Assembly: GCA_028821605.1 (NCBI GenBank)
Contig: JAPPFM010000059.1
Coordinates: forward strand, 1 to 64,000
Direction of reading: 5' to 3'
DNA: 64,000 nt
DNA from: Candidatus Poribacteria bacterium
GTDB taxonomy: Bacteria; Poribacteria; WGA-4E; WGA-3G
The notes beneath the pieces were generated by a model that saw nothing but the letters and a program-made list of their open reading frames with translations, searched no databases and had not been told where the DNA came from. The position numbers were made by a program, and so were the translations under genes. Shown here piece by piece: positions 32,697 through 42,446 of this stretch (the stretch's first letter is position 1; the number at the start of each line of letters is the position of its first letter).

Positions 32697-35552
32697 ATGT
32701 CAATGACAACCAATATATTACAAGATATGATTGCACGCTGTCATCAGCGTCACAAGAAGCCGCTTGAACAACGGAAGACAACCGTAACACCTCTACTTTA
32801 TAAAGGGCTTCCTTACTATTTCACAGTCTATTGTGCGCACAGATACCCTGTGCTGCTTCAAGACTTGGAGGAGGCGAGCATTTCGTTTATGCCCATAGGA
32901 CGCGCACCTGGAACTGACCGTCCCCCGCGGTCTTTTGGCGGTGAACGGTTCTTGAAACGTCAAGAGGCGAGAGACTGGGATCCCATCCGATGGCACAAGT
33001 CGTGGGGGATTCACGTGTATACGGGTCTTCCCTCAGCACGCGATGGCGCGCTATGGCACGACATCGACTTTAAATATGAAGCCATCTGTGCCGCACCTGA
33101 CACCGTTCTCGCTTGTGTCCACGCCCTCGTTGATGCGGTTACGAACCCGTTGTTGACGTTGTCAAAGTCCGGTGGCTTACGTTTTTCTTGTAGGATACCG
33201 GGGTACCTGCACCCAAACGCTGGGGAGGCACGGTTGTATGTCTATAAGGGAACGCCGACAGCAGAGAACCCGTATCAACACGACGCGTATCTTGAAATTT
33301 TCGGCGAGAAAGGACATAATTGTTGGGATGCGCGCCATGAGATTCTGATGGGGGATCTGTCAGATCCGCCTGTGATTTCTGAAGAGGTGCTCTTTGCACC
33401 TATCGATGCATTTCGCGCAGCACTTCACAAACCCGGTCCCCAAAACGTACAAGACGAGGACGGCCTCTCCGAGACACCATACTCTCTCGGATCGGGGAGA
33501 CTTGATCTCGCGAAAGAGGCATTTTTCAAGCGCGGATTTTCTTACGTCAAACACGCCGATGGACTTCACTATTGGAGCAGACAGAATGATGAAATTCGCA
33601 ACGCAGAGGTGTCATTGTGGGAGGACGAAGGTGGGGTCTGGATATGTTCATCTACACCTGATACGGGGCTGCCGATGGAAGCAACGCTCATCACAGATGT
33701 TTGGAAGGATACCGGCATTCTGCCACCGATTCCGGAAACAGGGCTGCCTATAGACGATAAGGTACGTGTCATTCGGGAAGGGAAACTCAGTCCACTATCA
33801 ATAAAACGTCCTGCTCCGGTATTACATAAGTCAAACGCTACCGAAAAGGTTTATGAAACACGCGAAGCAATTCCAGTTGAAGTCCAACGCGCTTTCAATA
33901 ACGGGGTGCGCGTTCTTGGACTTATCCCCGAGGCGGATTCAGAGAAAAACCGTGAAGTGGAATCCATTCTGCGTAATAATCAGGCGATCTGTTTAGAGCA
34001 CTTTCAACTGTTTTTGGACCCACAATATGCGAAAATAATGAAACAACTTCTCGAAGCACTCGATGGAACACAGCGACTTTATACCATCAGTGCCAAGAGA
34101 GCGAATCAACTGTTTCTTAAATGCGAATTATCAAAAACCACATTGGAGGAGTGGGTTGTCAGATGGCAAGGTGATGCCTTAGGAAATCTTGCCATATCTT
34201 TACTGAATGCAGTAGAAATCAGAGACAGATCCCATGCCAAATCCATCAAACGCCTCCGGACAGTGATACGGACGTTTGAATGGCTGGAAGAAGAACTCAT
34301 CCAACAGATATGCTATGTCAATATACAGAACAGGATAGACACAGGAGATGCAATGGAGGCAGAGACAGGAGAGGCGTTAACACGCTTTACAATTTGGCAT
34401 CAACTCAAGTGTTTCTTTGCCCATTACACGCGAGACACCGATGCCCCAATGCGGTGGGATAACGAAGTGCTACAGTTCTGGGTGCCCCCGCGACTCCATC
34501 CGAGCGTCGGCTGCGTTTTGATCACCGCTCCGGTTCTCTGCGATGAACATCTACGTCGGACGTTTTTGGACGAAAAAACTGAGGTACTGCACACGCAACC
34601 CAGAGCATGGGTTCCCGGAAACCGCGTCTTCCAGATTCGCACCGACGTTTATCCACGGAAGACAATTTTAGACCTCAGTGACACCTGGGACGTTCTCGGT
34701 ATGTCTGAAACGGGGCAACACATTTTTTTGAAAATCCAATCTGAAATAGAAAGAGATCCGAATATTAAGCATGGGATTATAACCCATGTTCACGCAATAG
34801 AACAGCTGAAGGGTATCGCGAGAAATGAGAACGTCTGTTTTTTGACGCGTTTTCGACGGATAGAAGGATTGGAAACCGCTTTTCAAGAGGCGGATGTCAT
34901 CTGGATAGTTGGCATGCCGGAAATGGGACCACGCGCCCTTTTAGAACGCACTCGGCTCTTGTTTGGAAACGACGAAGAGCCCCTCTCTTATGAAATGGAA
35001 CCGGGTTCCCACCGTTACAAAGACAAACGCGTCCAGAGCGTTTATGAAGTGGGGGTCTTCCATGTATTCAGACAGATGATAGAACTGGCTCAACTGAACC
35101 GTTTGTCAAACAAAAAAATTATGTTGATTACGGGGTTCCGAATTCCCGAGATCACTGACCGACCTGAAACGCTCCTTTTTGATTGGGCAGACATCGATGT
35201 TGCCGGTGGGTTAGAGAAACTCGATGAGGTGATAGCGACACGTCAACGTTTTGAGGCCGAACGCGACAATCTGACGGCTGAATCCAGCAGAAAAGAGGTC
35301 GAGCGGGTTCTCGGATGCCCCCCAAGGCAGGCGAATCGAATCTTGCAAAAGTTGAGGGGCGGGAAAATTTTGCGTGTCCCTTTCCGCGAGCAAATTCTTG
35401 CACTTCTTGCTGACGGAGAGAAAAAAACACCGGAATTCGTGGCGGCGATTCAAGGACATCCAAAAGCAATCAATACAGAACTCACGCGTCTTGTAAAGAC
35501 AGGTGAGATTACAAAGATCAAGCGGGGTGTCTATAAACTTCCAGAGGCGTGA
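32697..35552 (+). CDS. Large primase-like protein with helicase-C-like and winged-helix regions
   Basis: A 951-residue protein not seen as a standard housekeeping enzyme. About residues 95-190 resemble an archaeo-eukaryotic primase/polymerase core: WHDIDFKYE (Asp-x-Asp metal motif) and LTLSKSGGLRFSCRIPGY. Residues 680-830 resemble a helicase C-terminal domain: IKHGIITH, FLTRFRRIEGLETAF, ADVIWIVGMPEMGP and RALLERTRLLFGND. The last 110 residues look like two winged helices (VLGCPPRQANRILQKLRGG; LVKTGEITKIKRGVYKLP). I find no Walker A motif, so ATPase activity is doubtful. It may be a replication protein of an integrated element or plasmid, or a defence-type protein. It stands alone after an AT-rich repeat region. 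Confidence 0.55.
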   Translation: MSMTTNILQDMIARCHQRHKKPLEQRKTTVTPLLYKGLPYYFTVYCAHRYPVLLQDLEEASISFMPIGRAPGTDRPPRSFGGERFLKRQEARDWDPIRWHKSWGIHVYTGLPSARDGALWHDIDFKYEAICAAPDTVLACVHALVDAVTNPLLTLSKSGGLRFSCRIPGYLHPNAGEARLYVYKGTPTAENPYQHDAYLEIFGEKGHNCWDARHEILMGDLSDPPVISEEVLFAPIDAFRAALHKPGPQNVQDEDGLSETPYSLGSGRLDLAKEAFFKRGFSYVKHADGLHYWSRQNDEIRNAEVSLWEDEGGVWICSSTPDTGLPMEATLITDVWKDTGILPPIPETGLPIDDKVRVIREGKLSPLSIKRPAPVLHKSNATEKVYETREAIPVEVQRAFNNGVRVLGLIPEADSEKNREVESILRNNQAICLEHFQLFLDPQYAKIMKQLLEALDGTQRLYTISAKRANQLFLKCELSKTTLEEWVVRWQGDALGNLAISLLNAVEIRDRSHAKSIKRLRTVIRTFEWLEEELIQQICYVNIQNRIDTGDAMEAETGEALTRFTIWHQLKCFFAHYTRDTDAPMRWDNEVLQFWVPPRLHPSVGCVLITAPVLCDEHLRRTFLDEKTEVLHTQPRAWVPGNRVFQIRTDVYPRKTILDLSDTWDVLGMSETGQHIFLKIQSEIERDPNIKHGIITHVHAIEQLKGIARNENVCFLTRFRRIEGLETAFQEADVIWIVGMPEMGPRALLERTRLLFGNDEEPLSYEMEPGSHRYKDKRVQSVYEVGVFHVFRQMIELAQLNRLSNKKIMLITGFRIPEITDRPETLLFDWADIDVAGGLEKLDEVIATRQRFEAERDNLTAESSRKEVERVLGCPPRQANRILQKLRGGKILRVPFREQILALLADGEKKTPEFVAAIQGHPKAINTELTRLVKTGEITKIKRGVYKLPEA

Positions 35553-35568
35553 AAATTACTGCCCCTAT

Positions 35569-35597
35569 TTGACATGCACCTCCTATTATGATATAAT
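35569..35597 (+). promoter_or_regulatory. Consensus sigma70 promoter of argS
   Basis: TTGACA (35569-35574), 17-bp spacer, TATAAT (35592-35597): a perfect match, 64 bp before ATG 35661. Confidence 0.82.
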
Positions 35598-35660
35598 TTC
35601 CCGTGTTAAAAATGTGAATCCTATAGAAAACTGGTAAATAAACATCGTACATTTGCTGAT

Positions 35661-37370
35661 ATGGATACAATTAAAGCAGAAATCTACAATATTATAGAAG
35701 GCGCGATCGACGCAGCTGTTGCTGCCAAGGAAATCACTATACCCGAGGTGCCGAAGATCCCGTTCTCACCGACAAAAACGCCTGAACACGGGGACGTTGC
35801 TACCCCGATTGCCCTTGGACTCGCGAAACAGGCACGGATGGCACCCCGCAAGATAGCCGAAATAATTGTTGCACACATCAATCTCGATGCCCATCCAACC
35901 ATCCGTCAAATTGACATTGCCGGTGCTGGTTTCATCAATATTCACCTCGCCGATAACTGGCTCTACGACACACTCCAGACAATCGCTACGACGCAGGAAA
36001 CATACGGGACCTGTAACAAAGGAGAAGGAAAGCAACTTCAAATTGAGTTCGTTAGTGCGAATCCTACGGGACCGATTAACATCGTCAGTGGACGCGCCGC
36101 AGCGGTCGGGGATACCCTTGTCAATCTCTTGAACGCCATCGGCTATAAAGCAATTCGGGAGTATTACGTCAACGATGCCGGTGGGCAGGTGGAACGCTTG
36201 GGTGAATCAATTGATGTCCGCTATCGGCAGGTACTCGGTGAGGAAGGTTTAGAAATTCCAGAGGGAGGCTATCAAGGAGAATACCTGCAGGAGTTCGCTC
36301 AAACTATCGCGGATACGGAGGGGGATATCTATCTTCAGCTTAAAACAAGCGAACGTGTCGCACGCTTTCGAGACGAAGGCATTGCACACATCTTAGCACA
36401 GCAAAGAACGTCTTTAGAACGTTTCGGTGTCAATTTCGATGTCTGGTCGAGTGAGAAAGCGATTCGAGACAGCGGAAAGCCGGAGGAAATTATCCAAGTG
36501 TTTCGCGAGAAGGAATACCTCTACGAAGCGGAAGGCGCGACGTGGTTTCGGATGACAGACTTCGGAGACGACAAAGATTGTGTTGTCATCCGGAGCAATG
36601 GCGAATACACCTATTTTGTGCCAGATGCTGCCTATCATCGCGATAAGTTCGATAGGGGATTCACAACAGTTATTGATTTGCTGGGACCGGATCATCAAGG
36701 ACATATCACCCGCCTTAAAAACTTCGTCAAGGCACTCGGTATGCCCGATGATTGGCTCGAAATTTCCATCATTCAATGGGTGAACATTATCGATGCAGAA
36801 GGCAACCGATCAGAGATGTCAAAACGGCGAGGACAGTTTCTTACCCTTGATGACCTCATTGACGAACTCGCAGAGACTGTCGGCGAGCAATTCGCGGTGG
36901 ATGTTGCCCGCTATTTTTTCCTGATGCGTGCCAATAATACACACCTCGATTTCAATATGGAATTGGCAGTAACACACGCCAGCGAGAACCCGGTCTTCTA
37001 CATTCAATACGCGCACGCACGGTGCTGTAGCATTTTCGAGCAGGGAGATGAACAGGGAATCACACCCAAGCCAATTGAAGATACATCTCTAAAACAACTC
37101 ACGGAACCGATGGAACACGAATTAATTCGGAAATTAGCCGAATTCCCATCAATCGTGCTTCTGAGTGCGGAGGCACGGGAAGCGCATCGTATTCCACATT
37201 ATTTACATGAACTGGCAGGACTTTTTCATCCATACTACAATCAACACCGGGTACTGGACCCGTCAGACATGGAAAAGACGTACGCACGGCTTATTCTAAT
37301 ACAAAGCGTACAAACAGTTTTGAAAAACGGATTAACACTTTTAGGCATTTCCGCGCCTGTGTCTATGTAG
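35661..37370 (+). CDS. argS: Arginyl-tRNA synthetase
   Basis: A 569-residue class I synthetase that charges tRNA-Arg. It has an N-terminal domain, the catalytic core (EFVSANPTGP, REYYVNDAGGQVERLGES, DLLGPDHQGHITRLK), a KMSKS-type loop (SEMSKRRGQFLTLDDL) and the anticodon-binding DALR domain at the end (FHPYYNQHRVL). The HIGH signature, normally HVGH after NPTGP, reads NIVS here (NPTGPINIVSGRAAAVGD), so both His residues are absent. I recall that some bacterial ArgRS proteins carry such a variant, so the gene is probably functional, but the change is notable. It has its own perfect promoter. Confidence 0.92.
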   Translation: MDTIKAEIYNIIEGAIDAAVAAKEITIPEVPKIPFSPTKTPEHGDVATPIALGLAKQARMAPRKIAEIIVAHINLDAHPTIRQIDIAGAGFINIHLADNWLYDTLQTIATTQETYGTCNKGEGKQLQIEFVSANPTGPINIVSGRAAAVGDTLVNLLNAIGYKAIREYYVNDAGGQVERLGESIDVRYRQVLGEEGLEIPEGGYQGEYLQEFAQTIADTEGDIYLQLKTSERVARFRDEGIAHILAQQRTSLERFGVNFDVWSSEKAIRDSGKPEEIIQVFREKEYLYEAEGATWFRMTDFGDDKDCVVIRSNGEYTYFVPDAAYHRDKFDRGFTTVIDLLGPDHQGHITRLKNFVKALGMPDDWLEISIIQWVNIIDAEGNRSEMSKRRGQFLTLDDLIDELAETVGEQFAVDVARYFFLMRANNTHLDFNMELAVTHASENPVFYIQYAHARCCSIFEQGDEQGITPKPIEDTSLKQLTEPMEHELIRKLAEFPSIVLLSAEAREAHRIPHYLHELAGLFHPYYNQHRVLDPSDMEKTYARLILIQSVQTVLKNGLTLLGISAPVSM

Positions 37371-37508
37371 TTGGCTGTCAGCAGTCAGCGGTCAGCAATC
37401 AGCAAAGAGGGCTGTGGAATCAAACAATTACGATCATCATGATCGTGTGACTTCTGATGGGACCTGATGGCTGATGGTTTCCGATAGCCAATGACGATAG
37501 GAAAAAAT
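37371..37508. repeat. CAGTCAGC-type repeats between argS and the aminotransferase
   Basis: GCTGTCAGCAGTCAGCGGTC and related units start the gap, with partial complements (CTGATGGCTGATGG) near 37463. A 17-nt palindrome (ACGATCAT, C, ATGATCGT) lies at 37430-37446. It belongs to the same loose family as the TTATCAGT repeats elsewhere. Confidence 0.5.
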
Positions 37509-38855
37509 ATGACAAAAGACTATAGACAAGTTGATAAAGCACACGTGTGGCATCCGCTGTTTCAACACCAACGCCTTGAGGAAACATCGTTAGTCGTTTT
37601 TGAATCGGCACACGGGACAACGCTTGTAGATTCAGAAGGCAACGAATACTTAGATGCTTATTCCGCGCTCTGGAACGTCAATGTAGGATATGGACGACAG
37701 GAGATTGCGGATGCAGTCTATACGCAGATACAAAAACTGTCTTACTATCCACATTCACAGATTAACGTTCCCGCCACTGTATTAGCGGAGCAGCTCGCGG
37801 CGTGCCTTCCCGGTGATTTGAACCACGTCTATTTTTCCAACAGCGGCTCGGAGGCGAACGAAACCGCAATCAAAATGGCGAGGCAGTACGGCAGGCAAAC
37901 CTATCCGGGAGAGAATCGCTACAAGATTATCAGTCGTTACCGTGGGTATCACGGATTTACGTATGGTGCGCTGTCGGCAACAGGACAAGCACGTAGACGG
38001 AAAGCATTTGAGCCGCTTGTTCCAGGGTTCGTACATGCACATCCACCCTACTGCCATCGATGCCCGATCGGGTTAGAGTATCCATCCTGCGGTACGGAAT
38101 GCGCCGATGAAATTGAACGGATGATTCAATGGGAAGGTCCAGAAACTGTAATTGGTGTCATCGCGGAACCCATCATCGGTGGCGGTGGTGTGATCGTCCC
38201 ACCGGACGAGTATTTCCCAAAACTGCGGCAAATCTGTGATGATTACGGGTTGCTACTCATTCTTGACGAGGTAATCACCGGTTTTGGACGTACCGGAAAG
38301 ATGTTTGCCTGCGAGCATTGGGATGTCCAACCTGACATCATCACGCTGGCAAAGGGGTTGACAAGTGGTTATCTACCACTCGGTGCGTGTGTCGCTTCAA
38401 CAGCGGTCTTCAACGCATTCCTCGGGGAAACCGATGAAAATAGAGAGTTTGCCCAAGTCTGCACTTATGGTGGGCACCCAGTGGCGTGTGCCGCAGGTGT
38501 CGCCAATCTCAAAATTCTGCAAGAGGAACGGCTCTGGGAAAATGCCGAAAAGGTGGGTGCTTATCTACACTCGAAATTAGAAACGTTGCGTGATTTATCT
38601 ATTGTCGGTGATGTTCGCGGCAAAGGATTGATGCTCGCCGTGGAACTCGTCCAGCCCGATGGGACCCATCTGGAAACAGCAACAACCAACCAAATTGTCG
38701 GACAATTACGAGAAGAAGGAGTCATCGTCGGAAAAATCGGGCACGCTGTCGATGAACCGGAAAACATCATTTACATCGCGCCGCCCCTAATTCTGACAGA
38801 AGCGGAGGCGGATAGGATCTTCGAGACGCTACGCCAAGTACTTGTCCAACAGTAA
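37509..38855 (+). CDS. Class III pyridoxal-phosphate aminotransferase
   Basis: A 448-residue PLP enzyme. VWHPLFQHQ and YLDAYSALWNVNVGYG lie near the N-terminus, SNSGSEANETAIKMARQY binds the cofactor phosphate, ILDEVITGFGRTGKMFA holds the ring Asp, and TLAKGLTSGYLPLGA carries the Schiff-base Lys. The opening residues and length resemble omega-amino acid:pyruvate or taurine:pyruvate transaminases more than acetylornithine transaminase, but the amine donor cannot be assigned. ATG 37509 has AGGA nine bases upstream; ATG 37491 in the same frame is less likely. Its end overlaps the convergent mtnP gene by 27 bp. Confidence 0.88.
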   Translation: MTKDYRQVDKAHVWHPLFQHQRLEETSLVVFESAHGTTLVDSEGNEYLDAYSALWNVNVGYGRQEIADAVYTQIQKLSYYPHSQINVPATVLAEQLAACLPGDLNHVYFSNSGSEANETAIKMARQYGRQTYPGENRYKIISRYRGYHGFTYGALSATGQARRRKAFEPLVPGFVHAHPPYCHRCPIGLEYPSCGTECADEIERMIQWEGPETVIGVIAEPIIGGGGVIVPPDEYFPKLRQICDDYGLLLILDEVITGFGRTGKMFACEHWDVQPDIITLAKGLTSGYLPLGACVASTAVFNAFLGETDENREFAQVCTYGGHPVACAAGVANLKILQEERLWENAEKVGAYLHSKLETLRDLSIVGDVRGKGLMLAVELVQPDGTHLETATTNQIVGQLREEGVIVGKIGHAVDEPENIIYIAPPLILTEAEADRIFETLRQVLVQQ

Positions 38856-39686
38856 CTTTAGTTCGTGCCGTTTAGCGACCGATATCTTGTCGGGATGTGT
38901 CGCGAGCGCGTATTGAAGGGCGGTTGAACACGCACAGGTTCGCTCACCTTCAGGGATCTTAGCGACAGCAGCTCGGACCGTTTTTTTAGAAGTTTCAACG
39001 TTGAAACGGACATTATCAAGGATCATCTCGGTTGTCACGTTATCGTGTTCAAGGTGCCAACAATCGTAATCGGTAGAACATGCGAGGACAGCGTAACAGA
39101 TTTCAGCCTCACGGGCAAGTTTGGCTTCCGGTGCGGCAGTCATTCCAATGATGTCAAACCCGAAGTGCCTGTAGAGTTCAGACTCCGCCTGTGTAGAAAA
39201 CGCCGGTCCCTCCATACAGATGTAGGTACCGCCGTTATGGACAACCGTACCGGCTTCTGTTGCTGATGACGATAAAAAGGAACTGAGTTGTGAACAGAAA
39301 GGATGTGCAAGACTGACGTGGGCGGCAATACCGTCGCCGAAAAAGGTAGACTTCCGGTCCTTGGTGTGATCGTAGAGTTGATTCGGTACAACAAAATGGC
39401 GAGGTTCAATATCTTGTCGCAGACTGCCTACAGCACTAACGGAGATAAGCCATTCAACACCTAACGATTTTAAAGCATAGATATTGGCACGGACATTAAT
39501 ATCAGACGGGAGCAACCGGTGACCAACACCGTGTCGGGGTAGGAAAACAACGGGCTTCCCATCAAGGTTGCCCAGAATAAGGGCATCGCTCGGTTTGCCG
39601 AATGGGGTTTCGATCTCGATTTCTTCGATATCCGTTAAACCTTCCATCTGATAAAAACCGCTGCCGCCAATAATTCCGATACGCAT
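38829..39686 (-). CDS. mtnP: S-methyl-5'-thioadenosine phosphorylase
   Basis: A 285-residue purine nucleoside phosphorylase-family enzyme that splits methylthioadenosine to adenine and methylthioribose-1-phosphate in methionine salvage. It begins with IGIIGGSGFYQMEGL; FLPRHGVGHRLLPSDINVRANI is the phosphate and base region; GGTYICMEGPAFSTQAES and IIGMTAAPEAKLAREAEICY are the PNP/MTAP signatures; STDYDCWH supplies the base-contacting Asp. The length and the Met-Thr pair fit MTAP rather than PNP. It overlaps tail to tail with the aminotransferase by 27 bp. No other salvage gene lies in the window. Confidence 0.92.
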   Translation of the reverse strand: MRIGIIGGSGFYQMEGLTDIEEIEIETPFGKPSDALILGNLDGKPVVFLPRHGVGHRLLPSDINVRANIYALKSLGVEWLISVSAVGSLRQDIEPRHFVVPNQLYDHTKDRKSTFFGDGIAAHVSLAHPFCSQLSSFLSSSATEAGTVVHNGGTYICMEGPAFSTQAESELYRHFGFDIIGMTAAPEAKLAREAEICYAVLACSTDYDCWHLEHDNVTTEMILDNVRFNVETSKKTVRAAVAKIPEGERTCACSTALQYALATHPDKISVAKRHELKLLLDKYLA

Positions 39687-39711
39687 TTTTTGTCCTTTCG
39701 TAAGGCGTGAA

Positions 39712-39865
39712 TAATCAGTTATCGGTTATCAGTCGTCAGTTGTCAGTGCTTGGCAAGAACAGAGGGACTGATGAGTCGATACCAGTACTTCGCTAAGTCA
39801 CTGAAAACCGATAACTAATGACTGATATCCATACTTCTGACAACTGATAACTGACGACCTTAACC
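39712..39865. repeat. Large imperfect inverted repeat of TTATCAGT units
   Basis: Units on the left (ATCAGTTATCGGTTATCAGT, CGTCAGTTGTCAGT) and complements on the right (ACAACTGATAACTGACGAC) make a roughly 150-nt imperfect palindrome between divergently read mtnP and the RNase Z-like gene. It is the clearest member of the family. Confidence 0.6.
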
Positions 39866-39921
39866 ACCAACTCGTCTTCTACATTTTCAGTGGCACGAGT
39901 TGATGATTAAAACTATTCAAT

Positions 39922-40743
39922 ATGGCACTACTGCACTGTGGTAATTTAACACTTGAGGGAAAATCCAGTTCCGCCGTCGCTACCTATGTTCGAGTAAAAG
40001 AGCTAGATCTTGTTTTTGATTTAGGTAGATGTCCGATGAATTTTATCGGCATCGGCAACGTCTTCATTTCCCACTTCCACTTAGATCACTACTTTGGGTT
40101 ACCTATCTATATCAGTCAACGCTGGCTTTCGGGAATACCACCGGGAAATATTTACGTTCCGTGGAGTGGCTCTAAACAATTGATGCACATTCTCGATAGA
40201 ATCTCGGCGTTGGACACGGGTAGGAGTTGGGCATATCAAATTACACCCGTTCGGGCAGGCGATGCGATTCCGTTTCGGCAAAATTTAGTCGCGCACATTT
40301 TGCCCGGCAACCACAGTGTACCCGCGGTCTCTTATCTGATTTGTGAGGTTCGCAAGAAACTCAAACCAGAATTCCAACACTTGTCGGGGCGCGACATCGC
40401 GGAATTGAGACAGTCAGGGGTAGAGGTAACAACAGAGGTGCAGTTGCCCTTAATCGCCTACTTAGGAGATACGCGGAACATCCCGATTGATGCGCATCCC
40501 TTACTCAAACAGTGCAAAGTCCTAATTTGTGAATGCACGTTTATCCTACCGGAGCATCGGGTGCGTGCGAAAAAGACGATGCATATACATCTTGAGATGT
40601 TACCTTCCATGTTAGCCGATATCGAGAGTGAGCATATCGTCCTAACGCACTTCTCCCGCCGCTACACGCCGGAACTTATCCGGCAAAAAGTTTTCAACTA
40701 CTTACCACCGGAGGAACGTTCCCGCGTTCATCTGTTTATCTAA
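39922..40743 (+). CDS. Metallo-beta-lactamase-fold hydrolase, RNase Z-like
   Basis: A 273-residue MBL-fold protein. SHFHLDHYFGLPIYI is the HxHxDH zinc motif, with further ligands likely in LPGNHSVPAVSYL, LIAYLGDTRN and IVLTHFSRRY. The last two correspond to the Asp and His of the RNase Z family, which trims tRNA 3' ends. The length is close to RNase Z (about 300), but the exosite arm between motifs is not obvious, so another phosphodiesterase activity is possible. It starts at ATG 39922 and has no tight operon partner. Confidence 0.82.
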   Translation: MALLHCGNLTLEGKSSSAVATYVRVKELDLVFDLGRCPMNFIGIGNVFISHFHLDHYFGLPIYISQRWLSGIPPGNIYVPWSGSKQLMHILDRISALDTGRSWAYQITPVRAGDAIPFRQNLVAHILPGNHSVPAVSYLICEVRKKLKPEFQHLSGRDIAELRQSGVEVTTEVQLPLIAYLGDTRNIPIDAHPLLKQCKVLICECTFILPEHRVRAKKTMHIHLEMLPSMLADIESEHIVLTHFSRRYTPELIRQKVFNYLPPEERSRVHLFI

Positions 40744-40816
40744 TGCGCGGTCCGCACGCATCTGTGGGGGACAGGCTTCAAACAAGCACTTAAAAATGTG
40801 ATGCTGAGTTGTGTTT

Positions 40817-40876
40817 GTAGAGGCGAGCTTCCATGGCGTTCATCTTCGTGTGTCCACGTCGGAAGCCTCGCCCTAC
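40817..40876. repeat. GTAGxGGCGAGG-family inverted repeat
   Basis: GTAGAGGCGAGCTTCC at the left and GGAAGCCTCGCCCTAC at the right (40861-40876) frame a 28-nt spacer. It lies in the gap between convergent genes. Relatives occur at 8345, 45394, 47065 and 59034. Confidence 0.6.
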
Positions 40877-40952
40877 AAAATACGACTCACATTTTTTGCA
40901 AAAGCAGCATAGGGAAACCGAGGTGTGGGAAGGTGGTTCCCTAAAATTTGGG

Positions 40953-42353
40953 TTAGCTACCCATCCCGGGATGAGAGCTTGCATCCTGGTCGGATGTTCC
41001 CGCTTCTTGCTCTTCGTAGAACTTGTATCCGTCTTCGTCTTGGTCAAGTTCATACTGGCGTACAATCTGCTCTGCTTCACGAAGGTAGGGTACATCCCCC
41101 TTCGTAATGCTCATATAGGCTTTGAAGCCTTCATAAGCGGCTCCGAATTCACGGATAGAACGGTAGCAAACAGCCTGTTGGTAAACGGCTTCGTTCCGCC
41201 ATGTAGACTCCGGCGCGAGTTCAAACAGATTCTGGTACGCCTCAATCGCACGTTCGTACTCACCATTTTGCTGATAGAGCGTACCGGTACGATAGAGTGC
41301 GTCTGCCGCAGCGAATTTCTTATGCGACAGATCTCTTGCCAATGTCTTGTATGCATTAATAGCACGCGGGTAGTTGCGGAGTTTTTCCCAGTTATTCGCA
41401 ATCTGCTGGAAATTTTGAACGACCTGGTCGCCCATTCCCATCACCCACATGTCAGCAGGGGTAATTTTCCGTCCGGTCTGTTGGTATTGGACCGCTTTCT
41501 TATTGCGATACTTATCAATTTCATCCTTCAAAAAGTTAATTTCCGTCAGAATTTCGGCTGTCTGCTTAAGGAGCGTCCCAGCCTGTGAGGCTTCGTAGGA
41601 ATCTTCGAACTTCTCAGTGACTGCAACAAAGGCGGGCCATCCACCGAGATAGTCATGAAGCGTGTAAAAATAGACGTTACCAACTTGGAATTGTGCTTGC
41701 GATGCTTTGGAATGCTCAGGAAATTCCTCTACCATTCGCTCGTAATTGCGGATGGCTTCGGTATAGTTCTCTAAACTTTCATAAGCGCGCGCGACCTCGT
41801 AGAGTGCCTCTGCAGCAATATTAAAGGTCTCATCTGTCGGTGAATTATCGTAAATCGCTTTATAGTTTTGGTATTCAGCCCGCTTCGTCTTGATGATCTC
41901 GCGGTTCTTCCGAATATTCGCCGTGCCAGCTTTTGCTTCGTTTGCGTAATATCCGGTGGGATCCAAGGCAACAATGGCTTGGTAATGCTCCGTCGCTTTA
42001 TCCCAATCGTAGCGACGTTTGTAGATTTTAGCGATCTGGAAATGTGCACGCTGTGCCCATTTTCCTTTTGTGTCGCGTTCAATGACCTCTAAATAGAGAG
42101 CCATCGCTCTATCGTAAAGTTCCTGCTGCCTCTGGCGATTCTTCTCCATCTTTTCCTGATCCTCATCGCGCACTTCAACTGTCTCTGCCTCGTCAAACGC
42201 GCTGTCGGCGTTTTGCAGCTTAGCACCAAGAGGAATGATACTAATACCGCCTCCGCCGCAACCGAGAATCGTCACTGCAAGAAAAGCGAACGCAAGAATG
42301 AGAAGATGGGCTCGATCTATTCGGAGACCGAAGCCGTATGTAAAACGGTTCAT
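40953..42353 (-). CDS. TPR-repeat lipoprotein
   Basis: A 466-residue exported protein. A signal segment (LLILAFAFLAVTILGC) with lipobox ILGC near residue 32 makes it a lipoprotein. After a charged linker come many TPR motifs: AHFQIAKIYKRRYDWDKATEHYQ, AEALYEVARAYESLENYTEAI, ALYRTGTLYQQNGEYERAIEAYQ and more. Architecture and location suggest an envelope assembly or scaffold role, similar to BamD or YbgF-type proteins, though I cannot equate it to either. The C-terminus is acidic and low in complexity. It is transcribed alone from the promoter at 42447-42474. Confidence 0.82.
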   Translation of the reverse strand: MNRFTYGFGLRIDRAHLLILAFAFLAVTILGCGGGGISIIPLGAKLQNADSAFDEAETVEVRDEDQEKMEKNRQRQQELYDRAMALYLEVIERDTKGKWAQRAHFQIAKIYKRRYDWDKATEHYQAIVALDPTGYYANEAKAGTANIRKNREIIKTKRAEYQNYKAIYDNSPTDETFNIAAEALYEVARAYESLENYTEAIRNYERMVEEFPEHSKASQAQFQVGNVYFYTLHDYLGGWPAFVAVTEKFEDSYEASQAGTLLKQTAEILTEINFLKDEIDKYRNKKAVQYQQTGRKITPADMWVMGMGDQVVQNFQQIANNWEKLRNYPRAINAYKTLARDLSHKKFAAADALYRTGTLYQQNGEYERAIEAYQNLFELAPESTWRNEAVYQQAVCYRSIREFGAAYEGFKAYMSITKGDVPYLREAEQIVRQYELDQDEDGYKFYEEQEAGTSDQDASSHPGMGS

Positions 42354-42446
42354 TGTGAGTCCTCCTTAGGAAAGTAGAAATCTGCCGGTATGTTTTCAGC
42401 CAGAAAGAAAAGCTTAATCAACCGGCTTCCATTCATCGTTCTGAAG

